Part shown: positions 27,874 to 35,623 of the stretch, one piece after another | Numbering within the stretch: the first letter of the stretch is position 1 | Layout: each line of letters opens with the position of its first letter | Assembly: GCA_028877205.1 (NCBI GenBank) | Contig: JAPPHY010000021.1 | Span: forward strand, 35,213 to 82,482 | DNA: 47,270 bases | Origin: Chloroflexota bacterium | GTDB taxonomy: Bacteria; Chloroflexota; Dehalococcoidia; Lucifugimonadales; UBA2985 | Direction: 5' to 3' | Notes under the pieces: model-generated | Seen by the model: only the letters and a program-made list of their open reading frames with translations | Databases searched by the model: none | What the model was told of the DNA's origin: nothing | Position numbers and translations under genes: made by a program

Positions 27874-28767
27874 ATGTACCTTTGCTGTATTGATGAATCA
27901 GGCACTTCAAGCGTTCCTGGGAATACATCCCACTACGTCCTGGCTGGGCTTTCCATCCCTGACCGACACTGGAAACAGGCCCATGAGCAGTTGGAGAGCA
28001 TTAAAGCTCGATATGGCCTGGAGAATGCTGAAATCCACGTCGCCTGGATGATGAGGAAGTACATTGAGCAGCAGTCGATTCCCGGGTTCTCATCCATGCC
28101 TGCCGAGAGGCGACGTACGGAAGTCCTAAGGAGACGAAATGCAGAACTGCTGCGATTGCAGAAAACCAATCGTCAGCAATACAAGCAAACTCGAAAGAAC
28201 TACCAAAAGACTGAAGCCTACGTCCACCTAACGTGGGAAGAACGGCGTCAAGCTGTAACGGACATTGCGGAGCGCATATCGGGATGGGGTGACATCCGGC
28301 TCTTCGCAGAATGCATAGACAAGCTCCACTTTGACCCCGTTTTGGCCGGAAGGACGGTTCACGAGCAGGCATTCGAACAGGTTGTCACGCGTTTTGAGCA
28401 TTTCCTGAGAAACCGTCAGTCTGACTACGGGCTTCTCATCCATGACAACAATCCGACAGTGGCCGAGAGACATACTGAACTGATGAAGACTTTTCTGCGG
28501 GGCGGCACGCTGTGGACACAAATAAACCACGTCATAGAAACCCCGATGTTCGTGGACAGTCAATTGACGGGCATGGTCCAGATGGCGGACCTGTGTGCCT
28601 ATGCGATTCGGCGATACCTTGAGAACTCGGAGGCAAGGCTCTTTGAACTGATCTTTCAAAGGGCTGACAGGGTTGGAGGACTTGCAGTAGGAGTAAGGCA
28701 CTTTACAAGGCAAAGCTGCCCCTGCATGATTTGTGCCTCCCACACTGCTCCCGGCCAGATAAACTAG
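27874..28767 (+). CDS. DUF3800 domain protein
   Basis: DUF3800 proteins are RNase H-like-fold proteins of unknown activity, often found on mobile or defence-associated DNA. The 297-residue protein begins MYLCCIDESG, with the acidic pair of the DESG motif at residues 7-8. It has a basic helical middle (RRRNAELLRLQKTNRQQYKQTRKNY) and the C-terminal block FVDSQLTGMVQMADLCAYAI with the last acidic residue. Asp7, Asp in FVDS and Asp in MADLC could form a metal site; this is inference. The ATG follows GTGAGG. Base composition is lower in GC than neighbours, which points to transfer. Confidence 0.85.
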   Translation: MYLCCIDESGTSSVPGNTSHYVLAGLSIPDRHWKQAHEQLESIKARYGLENAEIHVAWMMRKYIEQQSIPGFSSMPAERRRTEVLRRRNAELLRLQKTNRQQYKQTRKNYQKTEAYVHLTWEERRQAVTDIAERISGWGDIRLFAECIDKLHFDPVLAGRTVHEQAFEQVVTRFEHFLRNRQSDYGLLIHDNNPTVAERHTELMKTFLRGGTLWTQINHVIETPMFVDSQLTGMVQMADLCAYAIRRYLENSEARLFELIFQRADRVGGLAVGVRHFTRQSCPCMICASHTAPGQIN

Positions 28768-28913
28768 AATTTGCGGAGGCGTTTCTTGCCTACCTCTCTG
28801 AAGCCCTCCATTCCGCGAGGCATTAGAAGTTGGCGCACGGCCTTGTCACGCTTGAGCTCTTCCAAAGCTCCATGCGGAGGCCTCGGAGTCTGATGTATCC
28901 CGAACGAGTACAC
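28764..28913 (-). pseudogene. possible gene remnant, 49 codons ending convergently with the DUF3800 gene
   Basis: On the minus strand a 49-codon frame opens with GTG at 28913, right after an in-frame TAA, and ends at 28764 in a TAG that overlaps the DUF3800 stop (shared CTAG). The product tail, VRQLLMPRGMEGFREVGKKR, is basic and looks like the C-terminus of a real protein. There is no ribosome-binding site or upstream gene body, so it could be the 3' end of a deleted gene. It may also be chance. Confidence 0.25.
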
Positions 28914-28917
28914 TTAC

Positions 28918-28946
28918 TCGACTAACCGCAAGATATGGAGTAGAAT
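28918..28946 (+). promoter_or_regulatory. candidate promoter of the phosphoesterase-fold / CaiB unit
   Basis: TCGACT (28918-28923) and TAGAAT (28941-28946) are 17 bases apart, placing a start near 28953, about 34 bases before the ATG at 28987. It would drive the genes up to at least 33328. Confidence 0.5.
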
Positions 28947-28986
28947 CGGGCTCAACCCCAACCGTCACCGCGGGATCGGAGCACCG

Positions 28987-29574
28987 ATGAGGATAGGCCT
29001 TATCTCGGACACCCGGGTCCCAGGGGGAGCCAAAGAGGTCCCGCCGGAGGTCGCGAGTGCCTTCGAGGGCGTAGAACTGATCCTCCACGCCGGCGGCATT
29101 CACGTTCCCAGTGTGCTCGACTGGCTGGAGCAAATCGCGCCCGTGATGGCCGTCGGCCGTATACACGGCGGGCAGGCGGAGCGGCCCACCCCCTTGGCGC
29201 TCGAGAGTTTTAGCGATGCGCGAGTTTCCGAGCTCCTGGTGCTGCCCGTCGAGGGCCACACCATTGGCATGGTGAACAACCTGGAACTGGACGGCTTCAG
29301 CGACGACATCCTGCCGGGTACGCTGGGGTCGCACACGTTCGCCGACGACGCATTGCCGCGTATGGTCGAGGAGTTCTTCGGCGCGCCGGCGGATGTCGTG
29401 GTCTTCGGGCGCACTCTCTACGCGCTGGTCGAGGAGCACCAGGGCGTCCTCTTCGTGAATCCGGGAAGCCCAACGCTGCCCAGGAACCTGATGAAGCTGG
29501 GGAACGTTGCGCTCCTCGAACTCTCGCCCGGCGAGTGCCGGGCCACCATCATCGACCTGGCTGACTACCGGTAG
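28987..29574 (+). CDS. metallophosphoesterase-fold protein lacking metal ligands (YfcE-like)
   Basis: The 195-residue chain has the YfcE/MJ0936 phosphodiesterase plan: MRIGLISDTR, LILHAGGI, VVFGRTLYAL and LFVNPGSPTLPRN. The metal-binding residues are mostly replaced. The usual SDTH is SDTR (residue 10), HAGD is HAGG (residue 37), GNCD is GRIH (57-60), and GHTH is GRTL. Only Asp8 of the first motif remains. It is therefore probably not a phosphoesterase and may bind a ligand or a partner. The ATG follows GGAG. It is 67 bases upstream of the first CaiB-type gene and probably cotranscribed with it. Confidence 0.78.
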   Translation: MRIGLISDTRVPGGAKEVPPEVASAFEGVELILHAGGIHVPSVLDWLEQIAPVMAVGRIHGGQAERPTPLALESFSDARVSELLVLPVEGHTIGMVNNLELDGFSDDILPGTLGSHTFADDALPRMVEEFFGAPADVVVFGRTLYALVEEHQGVLFVNPGSPTLPRNLMKLGNVALLELSPGECRATIIDLADYR

Positions 29575-29641
29575 CCTCTCAACGCGCGAATTGCGGCCGT
29601 TCAGTTGACCCATCAAAGCGGCTGCGGGATGGAGGTGAGCA

Positions 29642-32308
29642 ATGGTGCAGACGGTGGCAAGGGCAACGGAGACGGCCGGCGCGCTGAACGGCGTGCGTGT
29701 CGTTGACTTCACGTGGGTCCGCGCAGGGCCGTGGGGCGCGAGATGGCTGGGCACGCTGGGCGCGGAGGTCATCAAGGTGGAGTGGCCGCTCAACGAGCGG
29801 GGCAGAGGAGGCGCCTTCACGACCCCCCAGGGCATGGAGGTCAACCTCAACACCAACGGCAACTTCAACGACACCAACTGCAACAAGCTGAGCCTAACGG
29901 TCAACATCCGTTCTCCGCAAGGCCTGGACATCGTCAAGCAGCTGATCTCCGAGTCAGACGTGGTGCTAGAGAACTTCAGCTCTCGTGTCCTGGACAGCTG
30001 GGGGCTTGGCTACGAGGAGCTCTGCAAGCTCAAGCCTGACATCGTGTACGTGTCGCAGGCCGGGTTCGGCCACACGGGCCGCTACCACCACTATCAGACC
30101 AACGGCCCTTCGGCGCAGGCGTTCTCCGGCATGACGTACCTCTCCGGCCTGCCGGGAGAGCCGCCCGCAGGCTGGGGCTGGTCCTACCTGGACGACACGG
30201 GCGGGATGTACATTGCGCTCTCCACGCTGACCGCCCTGTACCGGCGCAACGTGACCGGCAAGGGGCAGCACGTCGACCTGTCGCAGATGATCGTCGGCTG
30301 CACGCTCAACGGGCCCGTGTACCTGGACATGTCGGTGAACGGCAGGTCGTCGATACGCGAGGGGTTCCCGCCGGGCAATCGCACGCACTGGCCGGGCACG
30401 CCGCTGGTGCACAACTATCGCGGCCCCACCGTGGCGCCGCACAACGCCTACCGGACGGCGCCAGGCGGTTACAACGACTGGTGCGCCATCGTCTGCCTCT
30501 CAGACGATGAGTGGAGGCGGCTGGTCGAGGTGATGGGGCGGCCCGCATGGGCAGTCGACCCGCGCTTCGACTCGGCCTTGGGGAGGCTGACTAACCAGGA
30601 GGAGCTGGACGCCGGAGTCGAGTCGTGGACGCGGACGCTGGAGAAGTACGAGCTGATGGAGAAGTGCCAGGCCGCGGGCGTTCGCGCCATGCCGGTGCAG
30701 AGCAACCAGGACAGGGTGGACAACGACCCGCAGCTTGATCACCGCGGGATGTACATACCGCTGGAGCACCCCGTGCTGGGATCGTACAAGCTGCAGAACG
30801 CGCCGTTCAAGATGTCGGAGAGCCCGCCGGGGAACCGCATACCCAGCCCGCTCATGGGTGAGCACAACCAGGAGATCCTGGAGGGAATCCTGGGCAGGAG
30901 CCACGATGAGCTGGTGACCGGCTACGAGGATGGCATCCTGTGGCCAACCTCCATGAACCGCTTCCCGTACATGGACGAGATGATGGCCGCGGGCCAGTTG
31001 GAGCATCAGGGCGATCGCAAGGTTGCTCCCGTCCACGACGCCGACCGTCGTGAGGACACGCCCGACGGCGCCGGGCCGCTGCACGGCTTGCGCGTGCTGG
31101 AGCTGGCCGACGAGAAGGGCCAGTGGTGCGGCAAGCTGATGGCCGACCTGGGCGCGGACGTCGTGAAGATCGAGCCGCCCGGCGGTGAGGTCACCCGCCA
31201 GGTCGGGCCGTACATGGATGATGTGCCGAACCGCGAGCGGAGTGTGTACTTCTGGCACTACAACACGTCCAAGCGCGGCGTCACCCTGAACCTCGAGACG
31301 GAGGACGGACGCGCCATATTCCGCCGCCTGGCTGCGACCGCGGACGTGGTGCTTGAGACCATGCCTCCGGGGTACCTGCCCTCGCTTGGCCTGGGCTATG
31401 ACGACCTGCGGGCCGAGAACCCGCGACTCGTCATGTGCTCGTTGACGCCCTTCGGCCAGACAGGGCCGTGGCGGGACTACGCCACCAGCGAGATGGTGCA
31501 GCTGGCGGCCGGGGGCCAGATGGGCTGCTGCGGCTACGAGGACAGCGTGGTGCCGAATGCGCCGCCCATCGCCGGCGGTGGCGGGCAGGCTTGGCACATG
31601 GGCAGCCACTACGCCTACATCGCGATCATGTCGGCCTTGGTGTTTCGCTCAACGACCGGCAGGGGTCAGTACATAGACGCATCCATCCACGAGGCTTGCG
31701 CGCTCACCACGGAGCCGGCCGTGCCGATCTACATCTATCGGGGAGAGGTGGTGCTCAGGCAGACGGGGCGGCATGCGTTCCCCACCATAAGGCCCAAGAC
31801 GCAGTTCAGGTGCAAGGACGGCAAGCTGGTCAACCTCATGATCGGCTTCGGCATAGCGCCGCGTGAGCTTCGCACGCTGGCGGAGTGGATGGACGGCTAC
31901 GGCGCGGCCGAGGACCTGCTGGACGAGAAGTACGGAGACGCCGCGGTGATCGGCGAGAACACCGACCACATCTTCGAGGTGCTGGAGCGGTTCGTGCTGG
32001 GCTTGACGCAGGAGGAGGCCTACCACGGCGCGCAGGAGCGAGGCATCAACTGGGGTGCCATCCGCACGCCGAACGACCTGGTGGACGACGGCCACCTGCA
32101 CGACCGCGGCTTCTGGGTGAGCGTGGAGCACCCCGAGCTGGGCAAGAGCTTCACCTACCCGGGTCCGGCGGGAGTCTGGAACGACTCGCCGTGGCGCATC
32201 TACCGGCGAGCGCCGCTCGTGGGCGAGCACAACGAGGAGGTGCTGTGCGGCGAGCTGGGCCTCACGAGGGCCGACCTTGCTGTCCTGGCCGAGGGAGGCG
32301 CGGTATAG
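29642..32308 (+). CDS. fused double CaiB/BaiF CoA-transferase (paralogue A)
   Basis: Family III CoA-transferases move CoA between carboxylic acids through an Asp-linked acyl intermediate. This 888-residue protein holds two full family domains, about 13-440 (LNGVRVVDFTWVRAGPW) and 479-888 (LHGLRVLELADEKGQWCG), joined by a polar linker. In the first, Asp184 of LDDTGGM aligns without gaps with catalytic Asp169 of formyl-CoA transferase. In the second, the same column is Trp651 in AWHMGSH. The ATG follows GGAGGTGAGCA. It resembles the gene at 40953 and the gene pair at 35624/37004. The acid substrate is unknown; succinate, malate or an aromatic acid are possibilities by analogy with SmtAB and BbsEF. 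Confidence 0.9.
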   Translation: MVQTVARATETAGALNGVRVVDFTWVRAGPWGARWLGTLGAEVIKVEWPLNERGRGGAFTTPQGMEVNLNTNGNFNDTNCNKLSLTVNIRSPQGLDIVKQLISESDVVLENFSSRVLDSWGLGYEELCKLKPDIVYVSQAGFGHTGRYHHYQTNGPSAQAFSGMTYLSGLPGEPPAGWGWSYLDDTGGMYIALSTLTALYRRNVTGKGQHVDLSQMIVGCTLNGPVYLDMSVNGRSSIREGFPPGNRTHWPGTPLVHNYRGPTVAPHNAYRTAPGGYNDWCAIVCLSDDEWRRLVEVMGRPAWAVDPRFDSALGRLTNQEELDAGVESWTRTLEKYELMEKCQAAGVRAMPVQSNQDRVDNDPQLDHRGMYIPLEHPVLGSYKLQNAPFKMSESPPGNRIPSPLMGEHNQEILEGILGRSHDELVTGYEDGILWPTSMNRFPYMDEMMAAGQLEHQGDRKVAPVHDADRREDTPDGAGPLHGLRVLELADEKGQWCGKLMADLGADVVKIEPPGGEVTRQVGPYMDDVPNRERSVYFWHYNTSKRGVTLNLETEDGRAIFRRLAATADVVLETMPPGYLPSLGLGYDDLRAENPRLVMCSLTPFGQTGPWRDYATSEMVQLAAGGQMGCCGYEDSVVPNAPPIAGGGGQAWHMGSHYAYIAIMSALVFRSTTGRGQYIDASIHEACALTTEPAVPIYIYRGEVVLRQTGRHAFPTIRPKTQFRCKDGKLVNLMIGFGIAPRELRTLAEWMDGYGAAEDLLDEKYGDAAVIGENTDHIFEVLERFVLGLTQEEAYHGAQERGINWGAIRTPNDLVDDGHLHDRGFWVSVEHPELGKSFTYPGPAGVWNDSPWRIYRRAPLVGEHNEEVLCGELGLTRADLAVLAEGGAV

Positions 32309-32346
32309 CTCCGAGGCGGAGTTCGACTTGAATCGGGAGGTACAGA

Positions 32347-32871
32347 TTGACCACTGAGCAGCAGCCCATTGACCTGGCGAAGACCGCCATTCTCATCATG
32401 GACTTCCAGAACGACATCGTGAACAACGTGGCGGAGGATCCGGCGGCCGTGGTCGCCAACGCCGCTCGCGTGTTGGGTGGAGCGCGGAGCAGGGGGGTGC
32501 CCGTTATCCACGTGATGCACCGGGGAGGCAGGTTCGCGGAGCATTCGCCCGGTGTCGAGATTTGCGCCGGGGTCCAGCCTGCTGCGGGAGAGCCCGTAGT
32601 CTCCAAGACGAAGGCCGGGCCGTTCTCCACCACAGGTCTGGACGTTTCGCTGCGGGAGATGGGAGTCGATACCCTGGCGCTCATGGGTGTTGCGACCAGC
32701 GGCTGCGTGCTGTCGGCCAGTCGGTGGGCGGCAGACCTGGGCTATCGCGTGGTCGTGATCACGGACGCCTGCGCCGACCGCGACCCGGAGGTGCACAGGG
32801 TGCTGACCGAGAAGATATACGTGCGGCAGGGCGTGATGACCACGGACGAGATACTGGTGGCCATGTCCTGA
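32347..32871 (+). CDS. isochorismatase-family cysteine hydrolase
   Basis: This fold includes nicotinamidases, N-carbamoyl amide hydrolases and isochorismatases. In the 174-residue protein the likely triad is Asp19 (LIMDFQND), Lys87 (VVSKTKAGPF) and the nucleophile Cys120 (MGVATSGCVLSASRWAADLG), followed by VITDACADRDPEVHRVLTEK. It is compact and cytosolic. The substrate is unknown, though the amidohydrolase branch is likelier than true isochorismatase. The start is TTG after GGGAGGT. It follows the fused CaiB gene by 38 bases, implying a shared pathway in which an amide or carbamate may be cleaved. Confidence 0.87.
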   Translation: MTTEQQPIDLAKTAILIMDFQNDIVNNVAEDPAAVVANAARVLGGARSRGVPVIHVMHRGGRFAEHSPGVEICAGVQPAAGEPVVSKTKAGPFSTTGLDVSLREMGVDTLALMGVATSGCVLSASRWAADLGYRVVVITDACADRDPEVHRVLTEKIYVRQGVMTTDEILVAMS

Positions 32872-32899
32872 GGCATGGCGCCAAAGGCGGAGTAAACCG

Positions 32900-33328
32900 A
32901 TGACGACGTCTGAGAATCGACCGCGAGGCTGGGTTGATGACCACATCCGCCGCTACCTGGAGTCGAACGGCGAGGACGGCCACATCTGGAACGGCGTTCC
33001 GACGCTGCTGCTGACAACCACAGGGCGCAAGAGCGGCAGGTCCTACACCACGCCCCTCATATATGGCAGATTCGGAGACAGCTACGTCATCGTTGCGTCC
33101 AAGGGCGGAGCACCCAAGCATCCGGACTGGTACATGAACCTGAGCGAGAACCCGGAGGTCGGAGTGCAGGTGGCGGCGGACAAGTTCACTGCCCGTGCGC
33201 GCACGGCCGGCCCTGACGAGAAGCCGGAGGTGTGGGCCACCATGGCCGAAATCTGGCCCGAATACGATCTGTACCAGACCAGGACGTCGCGGGTGATCCC
33301 CGTGGTGATCCTGGAACGGCTTTCGTAG
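32900..33328 (+). CDS. deazaflavin (F420)-dependent nitroreductase-like protein (DDN family)
   Basis: DDN-type proteins are small split-barrel oxidoreductases that use F420H2, with some members binding flavin, heme or fatty acid. The 142-residue protein has the family core LLLTTTGRKSGRSYTTPLIY, then YVIVASKGGAPKHPDWYMNL and a final FTARARTAGPDE-type strand. The ATG follows GGCGGAG. It lies 28 bases after the cysteine hydrolase. No F420 synthesis gene is in this window, so the cofactor is assumed. It may reduce an intermediate of the same pathway. Confidence 0.85.
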   Translation: MTTSENRPRGWVDDHIRRYLESNGEDGHIWNGVPTLLLTTTGRKSGRSYTTPLIYGRFGDSYVIVASKGGAPKHPDWYMNLSENPEVGVQVAADKFTARARTAGPDEKPEVWATMAEIWPEYDLYQTRTSRVIPVVILERLS

Positions 33329-33398
33329 CCGGGGATAGGCTGCGGCTGCCGTATCCGTTGGGGAAGGGGATGTTGGAGGGCTGTGCTGTGACGACTTT

Positions 33399-33439
33399 CA
33401 CAATTCAAAGCGCCCATTTGCATTGACTTTCGAATTGTG
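33399..33439. promoter_or_regulatory. inverted repeat at the solute-binding protein promoter, candidate operator
   Basis: CACAATTC (33399-33406) and GAATTGTG (33432-33439) form a perfect 8-bp inverted repeat spaced by 25 bases that brackets the -35 element. It could bind a dimeric regulator or form a hairpin. No regulator gene is adjacent. Confidence 0.4.
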
Positions 33440-33451
33440 CTCTGCTAGGAT
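33423..33451 (+). promoter_or_regulatory. sigma70-type promoter of the solute-binding protein gene
   Basis: TTGACT (33423-33428) and TAGGAT (33446-33451) are 17 bases apart, with a start expected near 33458. It gives the binding-protein gene its own control inside the cluster. Confidence 0.6.
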
Positions 33452-33477
33452 TTGCGCATCTACGTTGGAGGTGTGGC

Positions 33478-35487
33478 ATGATGTTGCGGAACGTGAGTAG
33501 AGCAAAGTCCCGGTGGGGGGTTTTACTGGCTGCCACTACCCTGGTTGTGGCGATTGCCTGCGGAGGGGAGGAACCAACGGCGACAAGCCCGCCGCCGACG
33601 GCGACCAGCGTACCCACGGCCACGTCTCCCGCACCGACGCCCACAACCTCCGTGACGGAGGCGACGACTGAGCCCGGGCAGCCAACCGCAACGGCGGCTA
33701 CGATGATAGAGCCGACGGCGACGGCGGTGCCGGAGGTGGTAATAGATGAAGCGGATTGGGTCGCCTTCCTGAAGAATCATCGGGGCTACAAGCCCGAGTG
33801 GGGTGAGCCTCAGTACGGCGGGACGATCAAGATGTCCGGCCCGCGTCCGGTCTCACGTTGGCTGGGCGGTTACATGGGGTGGGGCGCCTTTGCGAGCGGT
33901 TTCGGGGGCTTCCAGGCCCAGAACAGCCTGCTGATGATGGACCCCTGGGGCTCCATCAGGGATGTGCCTATCTGTGACCTGTGCGAGAGCTTCGAGGCGT
34001 CCGCGGACGGGTTGACCTACACCTTCCAGCTACGCAAGGGTGTGATGTTCCACTCCGAGGGTTGGGGCCAGGACAACGGAGCGCCGGCCGAGAGCTATGG
34101 CACGGAGCTGACCTGCGAGGACGTGAAGACGAGCATGGAGTGGCTCACTAGCCCGCCTGCGGAGGAGCGCGCCTCCTTCGTCAACAGGTACAGGACGTAC
34201 TGGGCGCACTTTGACGAGGCGACCTGCCCGGATGGGCCTGATGGGCACACCGTGGTCCTGAAGTTCGCATACTACAGGAACGCCACCATTGGGTGGCTGG
34301 CTGCGGGTATGCAAGTGTGGAACAAAGAGTACCGGGAGTGGATGGACGCCGAGTATCCCGGGGTCCAGTCCACAGCCAACCCTGAGGGGTACTTGATGAA
34401 CCACGGGACGGGCCCCTTCATACCCACATTCGGCGACTCTCAGACCGTGATCAAGTCGAAGAGGAACCCCACCTACTTCAGAGAGGGCGCTCCCTTTGCG
34501 GACGGTTGGGAGAACTACTTCATCCAGGACTACAACACCAAGTTTGCAGCCCTGGTGACCGGAAAGACCCACCACGCGGGTCACGGGAGTAGCGGAGTGA
34601 CCAAGGCTCAGGTGGCCCAGATCCAGTCCACCTACAAGGACATCATCGAGCTGCACATCGTTAGGTACAACCACATCCAGGTCTTCATGCTGAACCCCTT
34701 GAGGCCACCCTTCGACGACTGGAAAGTGCGGTGGGCGGTAAACCTCTTCCTGGACCGGCAGAACTGGGACAAGTTCATGACGGTAGGTGACGTCAAGATG
34801 GCGACTATAGCCTACTTCTTCCACCCGGACGTGGGTTGGAGCATCCCGCCGGAAGAGTTCCTGACCTTCCCCGGGTTCAATCCTGCCACCAAGGATGCCG
34901 ACATAGCGGAGGCCAACCGGCTGCTGGATGAGGTCTTCGGAGATGGGAATCGCCCCAGAAGTGACCAGTACGTCATACAGCTGCTGAGCCGCAGGGAACC
35001 CAGTCTCTGGGGAATAGACCAGTTCAAAAAGCACCTGGGGTGGGAGTTCGACGTGAAGTACGTCGATACGTACGGCAACATCAGCACCGAATGTCTCTAC
35101 ACCATAAGGACCGAAGCCTCTACAGTGATGGAGAACACGTTGACGGCTGACCCCGGCGACGCGCTCAACGGGCTGCACTCCGAAAGAACCGGCAAGCCGG
35201 ACTGTTACATTCAGGGCTACAAGGGCGTAGGGGTGCCGCCGGAGGAAGAGATAGCCAGAGTAGACGCTATCCTGGAGGAAGCGGACTCCACATTGGATGA
35301 CGCCAGGCGTTCAGAGCTTCTCCGGGAAATTGAGCTGTACATGGTGAATGAGCGGCTGACCAGCGCTACCCTGGGATCCATGAATGTTGCCTGGCCCGTT
35401 CGGCGGGAGTTGAAGGGAGTCCGCTTCTACAACCTCGGGACCCCCTCGCAGCAGCGTCTCCCGGAACGAATGTGGCTGCTGGAGTAG
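33478..35487 (+). CDS. ABC transporter solute-binding lipoprotein, family 5 (orphan)
   Basis: Family 5 binding proteins capture oligopeptides, nickel, opines or other organic solutes outside the membrane. This 669-residue protein has a lipoprotein signal ending VVAIAC. A Thr/Pro/Ala-rich spacer of about 65 residues, typical of Chloroflexota lipoproteins, precedes the SBP_bac_5 domain. That domain begins with PQYGGTIKMSG and holds LTYTFQLRKGVMFHSEGWGQ, NHGTGPFIPT and the C-terminal VNERLTSATLGSMNVAWPV. The ATG follows GGAGGTGTGGC. No permease or ATPase gene is nearby, so the rest of the transporter lies elsewhere. It may supply the substrate for the CaiB paralogues. Confidence 0.88.
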   Translation: MMLRNVSRAKSRWGVLLAATTLVVAIACGGEEPTATSPPPTATSVPTATSPAPTPTTSVTEATTEPGQPTATAATMIEPTATAVPEVVIDEADWVAFLKNHRGYKPEWGEPQYGGTIKMSGPRPVSRWLGGYMGWGAFASGFGGFQAQNSLLMMDPWGSIRDVPICDLCESFEASADGLTYTFQLRKGVMFHSEGWGQDNGAPAESYGTELTCEDVKTSMEWLTSPPAEERASFVNRYRTYWAHFDEATCPDGPDGHTVVLKFAYYRNATIGWLAAGMQVWNKEYREWMDAEYPGVQSTANPEGYLMNHGTGPFIPTFGDSQTVIKSKRNPTYFREGAPFADGWENYFIQDYNTKFAALVTGKTHHAGHGSSGVTKAQVAQIQSTYKDIIELHIVRYNHIQVFMLNPLRPPFDDWKVRWAVNLFLDRQNWDKFMTVGDVKMATIAYFFHPDVGWSIPPEEFLTFPGFNPATKDADIAEANRLLDEVFGDGNRPRSDQYVIQLLSRREPSLWGIDQFKKHLGWEFDVKYVDTYGNISTECLYTIRTEASTVMENTLTADPGDALNGLHSERTGKPDCYIQGYKGVGVPPEEEIARVDAILEEADSTLDDARRSELLREIELYMVNERLTSATLGSMNVAWPVRRELKGVRFYNLGTPSQQRLPERMWLLE

Positions 35488-35530
35488 AGAGAATGGGAAG
35501 GACCGTCCTATCCCAGTCCTAGTCGGCGGT

Positions 35531-35577
35531 GGGAGTGGCTGTCAACAGTGGCCTTACGGCTACAGGTGGCCACTCCC
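35531..35577. terminator. hairpin after the solute-binding protein gene
   Basis: GGGAGTGGC (35531-35539) pairs with GCCACTCCC (35569-35577). It lies 43 bases after the stop and 47 before the next start. The T-run is short, so it may terminate, attenuate or stabilise mRNA. Confidence 0.4.
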
Positions 35578-35623
35578 GCTTCTACACGCGGGAATGCCTA
35601 GTAGAACAATGGAGGCATAAGCA

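Noticed and set aside
28846-29937. 363-codon minus-strand frame opposite the phosphoesterase-fold gene
   Set aside because: It overlaps two well-supported + strand genes, shows no motifs, and its N-terminal part is antisense to the conserved start of a CaiB domain.
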